Shown: positions 7,624-15,232, counted from the stretch's first letter. The stretch: DNA of 16,350 nucleotides from Acidiferrobacterales bacterium (GCA_015492195.1 WGFP01000045.1:1-16350); one strand, 5' to 3'. Numbers and translations are program-made. The notes: generated by a model not told the origin, from the sequence alone.

Positions 7624-8765
7624 AGTATTTTTTAATTGTTTTTTTGTTGGCGGTGTCAATTGGTGGATGTGCCTCCGGAAGCAAGGTCAAACGCGAGCCG
7701 CCCGCGCCCCTGGTGAACTTTTCCGCCGACAAGCAGGTGAAAGAACTATGGTCGACGAGTATCGGTGCCGGCGGAAAGAAGAATGACGTTAAGCTTATTC
7801 CGTATCTGAATAATAACGTCGTCTATATTTCGGATCCCCAGGGTCGTGTGAGCGCCTTTGCCGCTGATTCCGGGCGTCGGTTGTGGGAAACCGAGCTTGG
7901 GGTGACGGTAACCGGCGCAACCGGCGGCGGCGAAGGAATAGTCGTGGTCGGAACCAAAAAAGGCCAAGTCATCGCGCTCGATATGGCAAACGGTAAACGG
8001 CTTTGGAGTCAGAATGTATCGAGCGAGATTCTTGCGCCCGCGACGATAGGGTCGGGTATCGTGGTGACTCAAAGCATTGACGGGAGTCTTTTCGGCCTGT
8101 CTGTCGCGGATGGGAAGCGACGGTGGGTTTACAATCGCAGCGAGCCGGCCTTAAGTCTGCGGGGAACCGGCGCCCCCGTTATTGTTGATCAATATGTATT
8201 GGCCGGTTTCGCCAGCGGAAAAATCGCGGTTATTCGGCTTCGGGACGGCCTTCTCGTGTGGGAATTTGCAGTAAGCCTGCCGCGAGGACGGAATGAAATC
8301 GAGCGCCTCGTGGACGTCGATGTGACGCCTCTGGTTATCGGCGACACGCTTTATGCGGCCGGCTACCAGGGAAAAATCGTGGCCGTCAACCTGCGCAGCG
8401 GGCGCCTGCTCTGGTCCCGGGATGTGTCGACCTATTCAGGCATGTCCGCCGACCTGACGAATATTTATCTCAGTGATGACAAGGGGCATATTATCGCCTT
8501 AAATCAACGCACAGGTTCCAGTGTGTGGAAACAGGATAAACTTCATGGGCGCAACCTTAATGCGCCGACTTACCATAACGGTTACGTAGCGGTCGGTGAT
8601 TACGAGGGTTATGTGCATTGGTTATCAAGAGAAGACGGTCGCTTTGTCGCCCGCCGTCATGTTGGCGGCGGTGCCATTCGCGCACAGGCTGTTGCCGGAT
8701 CAGACGTCCTCTATGTCGCAAGCCAGGGAGGAACGCTTTCCGCATTACGCATCGTTGATAAATAA
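7620..8765 (+). CDS. bamB: Outer membrane assembly lipoprotein BamB
   Basis: The beta-propeller lipoprotein of the BAM complex, which inserts beta-barrel proteins into the outer membrane. The signal peptide ends at lipobox SIGGC (lipidated Cys17). The rest is an eight-bladed PQQ-type propeller with recurring G-R/K-x-L-W motifs (for example GRRLWETELG at about 85-94 and GKRLWSQNV at about 125-133). RGRNEIERLVDVDVTP (222-237) corresponds to the conserved BamB loop involved in contact with BamA. The 381-residue length is close to that of E. coli BamB. The start overlaps the yfgM stop by four bases, and der follows after 63 bases. Nothing is missing or truncated. Confidence 0.96.
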   Translation: MKYFLIVFLLAVSIGGCASGSKVKREPPAPLVNFSADKQVKELWSTSIGAGGKKNDVKLIPYLNNNVVYISDPQGRVSAFAADSGRRLWETELGVTVTGATGGGEGIVVVGTKKGQVIALDMANGKRLWSQNVSSEILAPATIGSGIVVTQSIDGSLFGLSVADGKRRWVYNRSEPALSLRGTGAPVIVDQYVLAGFASGKIAVIRLRDGLLVWEFAVSLPRGRNEIERLVDVDVTPLVIGDTLYAAGYQGKIVAVNLRSGRLLWSRDVSTYSGMSADLTNIYLSDDKGHIIALNQRTGSSVWKQDKLHGRNLNAPTYHNGYVAVGDYEGYVHWLSREDGRFVARRHVGGGAIRAQAVAGSDVLYVASQGGTLSALRIVDK

Positions 8766-8828
8766 TAAGCACTTCTTCTAAAAAATTATGGGCGGCAGGC
8801 CTGCCTTAAATGGATTGCGTCCAAGCTT

Positions 8829-10232
8829 ATGAAACCCGTTGTTGTCTTGATTGGCCGGCCCAATGTCGGAAAATCCACGCTTTTTAACCGATTGACCCGC
8901 AGCAGAAGCGCTCTGGTGGCCGATGCGCCGGGACTTACCCGGGATCGGCAGTACGGGGACGGCCGTGTCGGCGATCGCCCATATTTGCTGGTCGATACCG
9001 GCGGGATCGCCGACCGCTTTATGCAATCGGACAAGTCTGGGGATGAGGGTCTTCTGCAGGAGATCATGTCGGCGCAGACACGTCAGGCGCTGAATGAGGC
9101 GGATTGCATCATTTTTCTTGTTGATGGCCGGGAAGGCGTCACTGTCGTTGATCAAGGGATTGCCGCTGATCTCAGGCGATTGGGGAAACCGGTATGGCTT
9201 GCGGTCAATAAGACCGAGGGTCTGGACCCCGACCTCGCCGTGGCGGATTTCCACGAGCTGGGGTTGGGGCAGCCGGTCGCGATTTCATCCGCGCATGGAG
9301 ACGGGGTTGCGGCGTTTATGCACCGTGTTCTCGCCGCGCTTCCCGCCGTTAAGGAAGAACCTTCTCCCGACGCCGTGCCTCGTATCGCCGTCGCCGGACG
9401 GCCCAATGTGGGTAAATCCACCCTGGTTAATGCGTTGCTCGGGGAGGAGCGCGTGGTGGTCAGCGACCAACCGGGCACCACCCGCGACAGCATCTATATT
9501 CCGTTGGAAAGAAACGGCCAACACTATATTTTGGTCGATACCGCCGGTGTCCGGCGCCGTGCCCGGATTAGTGACACGGTTGAGAAATATTCGGTTATCA
9601 AAACCCTTCAGGCGATTGACGGGGCGAACGTCGTTATTTTGGTGCTTGATGCCCAAGCCGGTATAAGCGAACAGGACGCCTCATTGGCCGGGTATATTAT
9701 GGAGCGCGGGCGCGCAATGGCGCTTGCCGTGAATAAATGGGACGCATTGGACAGCGGCGCGCGTGCTTGGGCCAAACGTGAACCCTCGAGGAAATTGCCG
9801 TTTCTCGACTTTGCCAAGGTCCATACCATTTCCGCTTTACACGGCGCCGGCATCGGGTCGTTATTCGGCTCCGTGGACAGTGCGTTTAGATCGGCAAACA
9901 AAACTCTCACCACTTCCAAGCTCAACCGCGTCTTGCGGGATGCGGTGCGGGCGACCCCCCCGCCGGTTGTTCACGGACGTCGCATACAGCTTAAGTATGC
10001 CCATCAAGGCGGCAGAAATCCGCCCCTGGTGGTCATCCATGGCAATCAGGCGACATCGCTTCCCCCCTCTTACCGGCGCTATCTCTCCAATACATTCCGG
10101 CGTGCGTTTCGGCTTGTCGGCACGCCGGTGCGCATCCAGTGTCGTCAGGGAGAGAATCCGTATCGGCCCTCAAGCAAGGGTCCAAGAAGAAAAAAGGCGC
10201 GTGGGCATGTCCAGAAAGCTAAAAAATACTAG
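8829..10232 (+). CDS. der: Ribosome-assembly GTPase Der (EngA)
   Basis: An essential tandem-domain GTPase for 50S subunit maturation. The 467-residue protein has two complete G domains: G1 GRPNVGKS at 9-16 and again at 190-197, G3 DTGG (56-59) and DTAG (237-240), and G4 NKTE (127-130) and NKWD (302-305). The first G4 box ends in Glu rather than the usual Asp, a variant I believe occurs in some proteobacterial Der proteins. A C-terminal KH-like domain (about 350-440) is followed by the basic tail RRKKARGHVQKAKKY. The ATG at 8829 gives the standard N-terminus but has no clear Shine-Dalgarno. A 12-base perfect palindrome (ggcaggcctgcc, 8794-8805) lies in the short gap after bamB; its meaning is unknown. 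der ends the conserved hisS block. Confidence 0.97.
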   Translation: MKPVVVLIGRPNVGKSTLFNRLTRSRSALVADAPGLTRDRQYGDGRVGDRPYLLVDTGGIADRFMQSDKSGDEGLLQEIMSAQTRQALNEADCIIFLVDGREGVTVVDQGIAADLRRLGKPVWLAVNKTEGLDPDLAVADFHELGLGQPVAISSAHGDGVAAFMHRVLAALPAVKEEPSPDAVPRIAVAGRPNVGKSTLVNALLGEERVVVSDQPGTTRDSIYIPLERNGQHYILVDTAGVRRRARISDTVEKYSVIKTLQAIDGANVVILVLDAQAGISEQDASLAGYIMERGRAMALAVNKWDALDSGARAWAKREPSRKLPFLDFAKVHTISALHGAGIGSLFGSVDSAFRSANKTLTTSKLNRVLRDAVRATPPPVVHGRRIQLKYAHQGGRNPPLVVIHGNQATSLPPSYRRYLSNTFRRAFRLVGTPVRIQCRQGENPYRPSSKGPRRKKARGHVQKAKKY

Positions 10233-10261
10233 ATTATGATTTAATTATATTTTATAACTTT

Positions 10262-10289
10262 TTGTATTGTTTAATAAATAATCTATACT
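10262..10289 (+). promoter_or_regulatory. Probable promoter of the kinase-WD40 gene
   Basis: TTGTAT (10262-10267), 16 bases, TATACT (10284-10289) is a good sigma70-type arrangement inside a strongly AT-rich stretch (about 10230-10320) directly after der. A start near 10296 would leave a leader of about 125 bases before the kinase ATG. A second -35-like TTGGCA (10295-10300) has no good -10 partner. Confidence 0.5.
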
Positions 10290-10387
10290 CTTAGTTGGCA
10301 TTTTTATTGTATACCTAACAATATCAGGCATTCCGCTTTGTTCGAGATAAAGCGAGCGGGGTGAGATAAGCAACCGATAAGAACGCG

Positions 10388-10423
10388 ATGAAGTTTGCAC
10401 TGAGGCCCGAAATTCTCGCATGA
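10388..10423 (+). CDS. Possible 11-codon leader peptide coupled to the kinase gene
   Basis: A tiny open frame, MKFALRPEILA, ends in a TGA whose first two bases are the last two of the kinase start codon (ATGA at 10420-10423). The kinase ATG has no well-placed Shine-Dalgarno (TGAGG at 10401-10405 is 14 bases away). Translation restarting from this leader would therefore explain how the kinase start is reached. The leader's own ribosome-binding site is weak (aagaa at 10379-10383). Such a short frame can arise by chance, so this is tentative. Confidence 0.3.
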   Translation: MKFALRPEILA

Positions 10424-12591
10424 GCGCCTTTCATAAAAACGCCTTGCCGGCAGGCTATCCGCTTGCCGAATACACCATTGAATCGGTGCTTGGTCATGGC
10501 GGTTTTGGGCTCACCTATCTGGCGCGCGACACCCGTCTCGGGGCGTTGGTCGCGATCAAGGAATACCTGCCCCACGAGATCGCGGCGCGTGACGGGAAAA
10601 CGGCGGTCATCATCCCCAATGCGTCACGGGACGCGGTGCGTGATTACCACTGGGGCCTGAAAAATTTCGTCAAGGAGGCACGCGCGCTGGCGCGATTCAA
10701 GCACCCGAATATTGTCCGGGTTCTGCGCTTTCTCGAAGACAACGGTACGGCCTACATGGTCATGGAGTATGAGGAGGGGGGCACCCTGGCCGGCCAGCTT
10801 AAGCAACAGAAGCGGTTGGACGAATCCTCGCTGCTGCGGATTATTATCCCCATTCTGAACGGCCTGCACGCCGTGCATGAAGCGAACATGCTTCATCTCG
10901 ACATCAAACCGGAAAATATCTACCTGCGCAGCGACGGCCGCCCCATGTTGATTGATTTTGGCTCGGCGCGCCAGGCGATTACCGCCGCCGGCCATGTGCA
11001 AAAAATTGCATTGACTCAAGGTTATGCCCCCATGGAACAATATCCGGACAAGGGCAAGCCGGGACCGTGGACGGACATCTACGCGTTGGGGGCGACGATG
11101 TACCGTTGCATAAGCGGCAAGCGACCCGAGGACGGCATGGAGCGCTATCGCGCGATACTGAAATACACGGTCGACCCCCTGACGCCGGCGGTGAAAATCG
11201 GTGCCAAGCACTACCAGAAAAATTTGTTGGAGTGCATCGATTGGGCCATGCAAATCTATCCCAAGGACAGGCCGCAGTCGGCGCATGAATTCCAGGACGG
11301 TCTGATGGGGAAAAGCAGGGGAGGGTCGCGCGAACCCATTACTTCACCTCCATTGGCCAGATCATCCCGACCTGTTTCGACACCCGCCCCTTCGCGCCCA
11401 CGGGTGGCTGGAAGGCGTGACAAGAACGGGACGGCGGTGCGCTGGATCTGGGCGGGCTTGGCGTTGATCGCTGTGGGTGTTGTCCCCGTTGTGTTTTGGT
11501 CTGATATCAAACCCGTCCTGTCGGGATTATTGGTTTTTCCGAAAGCAGAGCAGCCCAAAACGGCTCGCCCCGCTACGCGCACGACCTCCGTTAAACCGAA
11601 GCGAAACCAGACACGAAAAAGCGCACCCAAGACAAAGCGCGTTGCAAAAAAACCACCGGCGACAAGGCCTGTCTATCGTACCCGTGTCATAAGCAATTTA
11701 CCGGCACCCTCTAAGTTATTTCGGACTTTGAACGGCCACAAGGATTGGGTTCTGTCGGTGATGTTTTCACCGGATGGGACAAGGCTGGCGACGGGAGGCA
11801 ACGATAAGATCATCAGGCTTTGGGATGTGGGCACGGGGAGGTTGCTCGGGTCATTAGGCGGGCATGGCTATGCCATCAATGCCGTCACTTATTCACCGGA
11901 CGGCAAGTGGCTGGCCTCCGCCGGCGTTGACGGTTCGGTCAGATTATGGAATCCCAAAAGCGGTTTGCAACAGGGCGCATTGCGGGGTTACGGTTATGCG
12001 TTTTATGCCATTGCTTTTTCACCGGATGCAAAAAGGTTGGCGGCGGGCGGCAAAGACAGAACGGTTTTTGTCTGGGATGTGGACTCCGGCGCACAACTGT
12101 ATGCACTGGAAGGACATAAAGGCGATATATACGCCGTTTCCTTCTCGCCGGACGGCAAGGTGCTCGCCTCGGCGGGAGCGGATAAAACTATCAGGCTGTG
12201 GGACGTCTCAAACGGTCAAGAAATCGCCAGCCTCTTCGGCCACAAGGATAAGGTCCTGTCGCTTGCCTATTCACCGGACGGTAAATGGCTTGCCACGGGA
12301 GACGCCGGGAATGTCATTCGGATCTGGAATACCTATAACGGCACCCAAGAACGCACCCTGACCAATCTTGATCGTTCAGTCTTGTCTCTTGCCTATTCCC
12401 CGGATGGAAAATGGCTTGCGGCGGGAACGGCGGCGGATACGATCCGGATATTCGATGCACGTTCCGGCAGACTGGCGCAGCTTTTGATCGACCATGAGGG
12501 TTATGTGCAAACCGTCGCCTTTTCGCCGGACGGAATGGTGCTTGCTTCAGGCAGCCGGGACAACAGCGTCAAACTTTGGAAATCCAAATAG
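10420..12591 (+). CDS. Transmembrane Ser/Thr protein kinase with C-terminal seven-bladed WD40 propeller
   Basis: A 723-residue eukaryote-like kinase. The kinase domain is about residues 15-295: glycine loop GHGGFG (25-30), Lys47 in VAIKEYLP, Glu86 in VKEARAL, catalytic loop HLDIKPEN (159-166, Asp161), DFG (179-181), GYAPMEQY (201-208) and DIYALG (219-224). All residues needed for activity are present, but HRD reads HLD, so it is a non-RD kinase. One membrane helix spans about 341-360. A Lys/Arg/Pro/Thr-rich linker (about 377-428) leads to seven WD40 repeats (about 433-721), one full propeller, with SPDG turns and endings such as IRLWD. A cytoplasmic kinase with an extracytoplasmic propeller sensor is the simplest reading, but the basic linker makes the topology uncertain. 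It lies alone between der and xseA, without a phosphatase or FHA gene, so its substrate is unknown. Confidence 0.93.
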   Translation: MSAFHKNALPAGYPLAEYTIESVLGHGGFGLTYLARDTRLGALVAIKEYLPHEIAARDGKTAVIIPNASRDAVRDYHWGLKNFVKEARALARFKHPNIVRVLRFLEDNGTAYMVMEYEEGGTLAGQLKQQKRLDESSLLRIIIPILNGLHAVHEANMLHLDIKPENIYLRSDGRPMLIDFGSARQAITAAGHVQKIALTQGYAPMEQYPDKGKPGPWTDIYALGATMYRCISGKRPEDGMERYRAILKYTVDPLTPAVKIGAKHYQKNLLECIDWAMQIYPKDRPQSAHEFQDGLMGKSRGGSREPITSPPLARSSRPVSTPAPSRPRVAGRRDKNGTAVRWIWAGLALIAVGVVPVVFWSDIKPVLSGLLVFPKAEQPKTARPATRTTSVKPKRNQTRKSAPKTKRVAKKPPATRPVYRTRVISNLPAPSKLFRTLNGHKDWVLSVMFSPDGTRLATGGNDKIIRLWDVGTGRLLGSLGGHGYAINAVTYSPDGKWLASAGVDGSVRLWNPKSGLQQGALRGYGYAFYAIAFSPDAKRLAAGGKDRTVFVWDVDSGAQLYALEGHKGDIYAVSFSPDGKVLASAGADKTIRLWDVSNGQEIASLFGHKDKVLSLAYSPDGKWLATGDAGNVIRIWNTYNGTQERTLTNLDRSVLSLAYSPDGKWLAAGTAADTIRIFDARSGRLAQLLIDHEGYVQTVAFSPDGMVLASGSRDNSVKLWKSK

Positions 12592-12636
12592 AGGATGCGT
12601 TCTGACCGAGGCAAGGACCGCCATGCCCACCTCTTC

Positions 12637-13485
12637 TTATTTCATCTGGGCCAATGATTCATCAGACAGAAACAACAAGGGATCGACGCGACTGTCATTC
12701 AGGCTGATGGTCCAATGAAGGTGGGGGCCGGTAACCCGTCCCGTCATGCCGATTTCGCCGATTTTCTGCCCCCGATTTACTTGCATTCCACGCGTGACCG
12801 TCACTTTTTTCAGGTGGTTGTACATGCTGATCAACCCCTGCCCATGATCGATGAAGACGCTGTTGCCGTTGAAAAAATAATCGCCCGTTTCAATCACCGT
12901 TCCGGGCGCGGGTGCGGTCACCGGCGTTCCGATGGGTGCGGCGATGTCAATGCCGCTGTGCGGCCGGCGCGGTTGATTATTGAAGAAGCGTTTGAGTCCG
13001 AAGCCGCTGCTTAATCGCCCCTGTGCCGGCATATGAAAACGCAAAGGCGGAGAATCCGATTCCGTCCAAGTGGCAAACGCCGCCCAAATGGCGGTCTTGT
13101 CCCGCTCAATACGCCGTAAATCCTCCGCGGTGGGGTCAACCAGCCGTTTATTTCTCAGCGTTAGATGTTGTACCGCGTATTTCTTGGCGCGGACCGTGAA
13201 GTAGTATGTCCGTTCGTTGTTTGTGCCATCCACGACGGTTAACCGGTGCCGCCCGGGGGTTAACGATAAAGGAAGACCCACGACGGCCCGCCAGAACCCC
13301 CCCTGCCGCACGACCATGACGCGTTGATCGGCGAAATAGGCGCGCGGCATGGGTTCTTGGGCCGTGACCAGCGGAATAACGGTGATGCCTCCCGGGACCG
13401 AATCGGCGCGCGGCAGGTTTTGTGCCGAGGCGGTGCCGGCCGTCAGCGCCAGCCACAGGACAAATATGCCTGCGTTAATTTTCAT
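12637..13485 (-). CDS. Secreted M23/LytM-type peptidoglycan peptidase
   Basis: A 282-residue exported protein. Residues 1-21 (MKINAGIFVLWLALTAGTAS) form a signal peptide with an Ala-x-Ala-like cleavage site. Residues 25-135 are an all-beta N-terminal region followed by a helix, a pattern seen in M23 proteins of this kind. The catalytic domain (about 150-275) has all zinc and active-site motifs: HSGIDIA (His176, Asp180), MYNHL (His224) and GPHLHW (His255, His257). It is therefore probably an active endopeptidase on peptidoglycan cross-links in the periplasm. The frame is open further upstream, but the ATG at 13485 gives a clean signal peptide. It overlaps the xseA 3' end by 11 bases, so both are co-transcribed leftward. 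It converges with the kinase gene across 45 bases without a visible terminator. Confidence 0.92.
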   Translation of the reverse strand: MKINAGIFVLWLALTAGTASAQNLPRADSVPGGITVIPLVTAQEPMPRAYFADQRVMVVRQGGFWRAVVGLPLSLTPGRHRLTVVDGTNNERTYYFTVRAKKYAVQHLTLRNKRLVDPTAEDLRRIERDKTAIWAAFATWTESDSPPLRFHMPAQGRLSSGFGLKRFFNNQPRRPHSGIDIAAPIGTPVTAPAPGTVIETGDYFFNGNSVFIDHGQGLISMYNHLKKVTVTRGMQVNRGQKIGEIGMTGRVTGPHLHWTISLNDSRVDPLLFLSDESLAQMK

Positions 13486-14851
13486 GGATTTTTTCCACCA
13501 CGCAATCGAGTGCGCCGCGGGCGAGCCTTGCATGGATGCGCTCACCGGGTTTTACGGACGCGCTGTTGCGCAGCACGACGCCGGTGGCGGGACGGCAAAC
13601 GATAGCGTAGCCGCGTTCCAGCGTGGCCAGAGGACTTAAGGCGTGCAACGTTTGCGCGACTTGCCGCAATCTCTGGTGAGCGCCCTCCAAATGCCGCGTC
13701 GCGCCGTTTTGCAGGCGTTCATATAAATACCGACCGCGCAGTTGCAAGGCGTGCAGGCGGGGGGACGGGGAGTTTTGCCGTAGCCGTGCCGTCAGCGCGA
13801 TTAATCGCGAGTGCGTATTTTGCAGCCTGGTTGTCTGGATGAGGTAGAGCCGTTGAGCCAACGCCTGCACCCGATGGTGTATGAGTTGAATCCGTTGAGC
13901 AGGATGCACGATGCGTGCGCTTTGCCAGTCCAGGTGCTGGTTCAGCTGACGCAGCCGATCACGGATCAGTCGTGTCAGCCGCGCCTCAATCCCTTGGAAA
14001 TTTGTCAGCCATTCCTGTTGGTTCGGGCTCAGCAATTCCGCCGCCGCCGTGGGAGTCGGCGCACGGACGTCCGCGACCCAGTCCGCGATCGTAAAATCGG
14101 TTTCATGTCCGACGCCGCAAACAACCGGCACAGAACAGGCGTCCAATGCGCGCGCCACGATTTCCTCATTAAACGCCCAAAGGTCTTCCAGCGAGCCGCC
14201 GCCGCGCGCCAGGATCAGGGCGTCACAATCCTTGCGTTGATCGGCAAGGCGAATGGCCGCCGCGATTTTCTCCGCCGCGCCCTCACCCTGAACCGGCACC
14301 GGATAAAGCAGCACGTTGATTGCCGGGAAACGGCGCTCAAGGGTTCTCAGGATGTCGTGCAAGACGGCGCCGGAGGGCGAAGTAATGAGGCCGATGCGTT
14401 TTGGCAGCCGGGGGAGGGGTTGTTTTCGCGCCGCATCAAACAAGCCCTCCCTTTCCAGGCGCAGCCTGAGCGCCTCGAAGGCGCGGCGCAGCGCTCCTTC
14501 CCCGGCTTCTTCCATGTACTCAACGATAAGCTGAAAATCCCCACGCTCTTCGTACAGGCTGACGCGCGCCCGCAGCTGTACCTGCATGCCGTTTTTGGGT
14601 TCCAGACGCAGCCGGCGCAGCTGCATGCGAAACAGGGCGCAACGAACCTGTGCCTGATTGTCTTTAAGGGAAAAGTACACATGACCGGAGGCCGGGCGCG
14701 CCAGGTTGGAGATCTCGCCCTCTATCCATAATGCGGGGAAACCGCTTTCGAGCAGAATTCTCGCCTCGCGATTCAGGCGTGATACCGTGTAGACATCGCG
14801 CGTGGGCGTCCCGCCCTGAGTGACAACGTGTGGTTCCATGAACAACAACAT
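13475..14851 (-). CDS. xseA: Exodeoxyribonuclease VII large subunit
   Basis: The large subunit of ExoVII, which degrades single-stranded DNA in both directions in repair and recombination. The 458-residue length matches the family. An N-terminal OB-fold (about residues 20-115, with LWIEGEISNLARPASGHVYFSL across 41-62) binds single-stranded DNA. The catalytic region has SPSGAVLHDI (158-167), ARGGGSLEDLWAFNEE (215-230) and GVGHETDFTIADWVADVRAP (246-265). The remainder is the long coiled coil that binds XseB, then a small C-terminal domain (ERGYAIV...). An in-frame ATG at 14839 is an equally plausible start (454 residues); neither has a well-placed ribosome-binding site. A strong terminator lies only 12 bases upstream of 14851, so its promoter must overlap that terminator or it depends on read-through. 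No xseB is in the window. Confidence 0.96.
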   Translation of the reverse strand: MLLFMEPHVVTQGGTPTRDVYTVSRLNREARILLESGFPALWIEGEISNLARPASGHVYFSLKDNQAQVRCALFRMQLRRLRLEPKNGMQVQLRARVSLYEERGDFQLIVEYMEEAGEGALRRAFEALRLRLEREGLFDAARKQPLPRLPKRIGLITSPSGAVLHDILRTLERRFPAINVLLYPVPVQGEGAAEKIAAAIRLADQRKDCDALILARGGGSLEDLWAFNEEIVARALDACSVPVVCGVGHETDFTIADWVADVRAPTPTAAAELLSPNQQEWLTNFQGIEARLTRLIRDRLRQLNQHLDWQSARIVHPAQRIQLIHHRVQALAQRLYLIQTTRLQNTHSRLIALTARLRQNSPSPRLHALQLRGRYLYERLQNGATRHLEGAHQRLRQVAQTLHALSPLATLERGYAIVCRPATGVVLRNSASVKPGERIHARLARGALDCVVEKIHEN

Positions 14852-14863
14852 AACCCCAACACG

Positions 14864-14903
14864 GCCAATAAAAAAGCCGGGAATCCCCGGCTTTTTTATT
14901 GGC
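14864..14903 (-). terminator. Strong, symmetrical intrinsic terminator between the lipoprotein gene and xseA
   Basis: A perfect 18-base stem (14864-14881 paired with 14886-14903) encloses a four-base loop. The GC-rich inner part (gccggg/cccggc) is flanked by a run of six A on the left and six T on the right, so it can act in both directions. It lies 13 bases after the lipoprotein stop, and ending that leftward transcript is its likely job. Confidence 0.9.
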
Positions 14904-14915
14904 GAAGTTGCGCGT

Positions 14916-15224
14916 TTACGGGGCGGGAAAAGCCACTATGGGATTGGCTTGATCCTTCGCCTGTTGCTGGGCCAATTGGGCCTGCTTCAGAGCCTTTTTG
15001 GCCAGCTTCAGAGCCTTATCGATGTCGCCGTTCTCTCTGGCTTTCTTGGATTTTTTCAGGATCTTTTTGGTGTCGCGCCATAGAAAATTGGCCTTCTTGG
15101 CCAGTTTGATTTCTTTTTCAGCTTGGGCGACCACTTGATCATATTCCTTGTATTTGGCGCCGGCGGCGCAGCCGGCCAGAGTGATCGCCAGCATGGACAG
15201 GATTGCCAGGGTAATTTTTCTCAT
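14916..15224 (-). CDS. Small basic helical lipoprotein, SoxXA-binding-protein-like
   Basis: A 102-residue lipoprotein. The signal peptide ends with a perfect lipobox, LAGC (Cys19). The mature part is almost entirely Lys/Ala/Gln-rich helix. The region from about 28 to 90 contains AEKEIKLAKKANFLWRDT, then KKSKKARENGDIDKALKLAK and KQAQLAQQQAKDQ. The WRDT segment followed by a GD-x-DKAxKLAKxA helix resembles the SoxXA-binding protein (SoxK-like) family that accompanies thiosulfate oxidation. This is recalled pattern similarity, not a search result. The frame is open further upstream to 15380, but the ATG at 15224 has an excellent ribosome-binding site and starts the signal peptide. It lies between xseA and divergent guaB and ends at the strong terminator, so it is probably a single-gene transcript. 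No sox genes are in the window. Confidence 0.85.
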   Translation of the reverse strand: MRKITLAILSMLAITLAGCAAGAKYKEYDQVVAQAEKEIKLAKKANFLWRDTKKILKKSKKARENGDIDKALKLAKKALKQAQLAQQQAKDQANPIVAFPAP

Positions 15225-15232
15225 CGTGCATT

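Noticed and set aside
8794..8805. Perfect palindrome ggcaggcctgcc between bamB and der
   Set aside because: A single 12-base palindrome without a T-run or second copy nearby is too short to call a terminator or operator.
11700..12591. WD40 repeat region as a DNA-level tandem repeat or CRISPR-like array
   Set aside because: The 42-codon periodicity comes from protein blades; the DNA copies are too divergent, and there are no constant repeats with unique spacers.
13486..13545. Upstream extension of the M23 peptidase frame
   Set aside because: It would bury the signal peptide behind 20 polar residues and extend further into xseA; the ATG at 13485 gives a normal exported protein.
13811..14731. 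Long + strand open frame (306 codons) opposite xseA
   Set aside because: It is antisense to clear ExoVII motifs, with low-complexity composition and no plausible ribosome-binding site.
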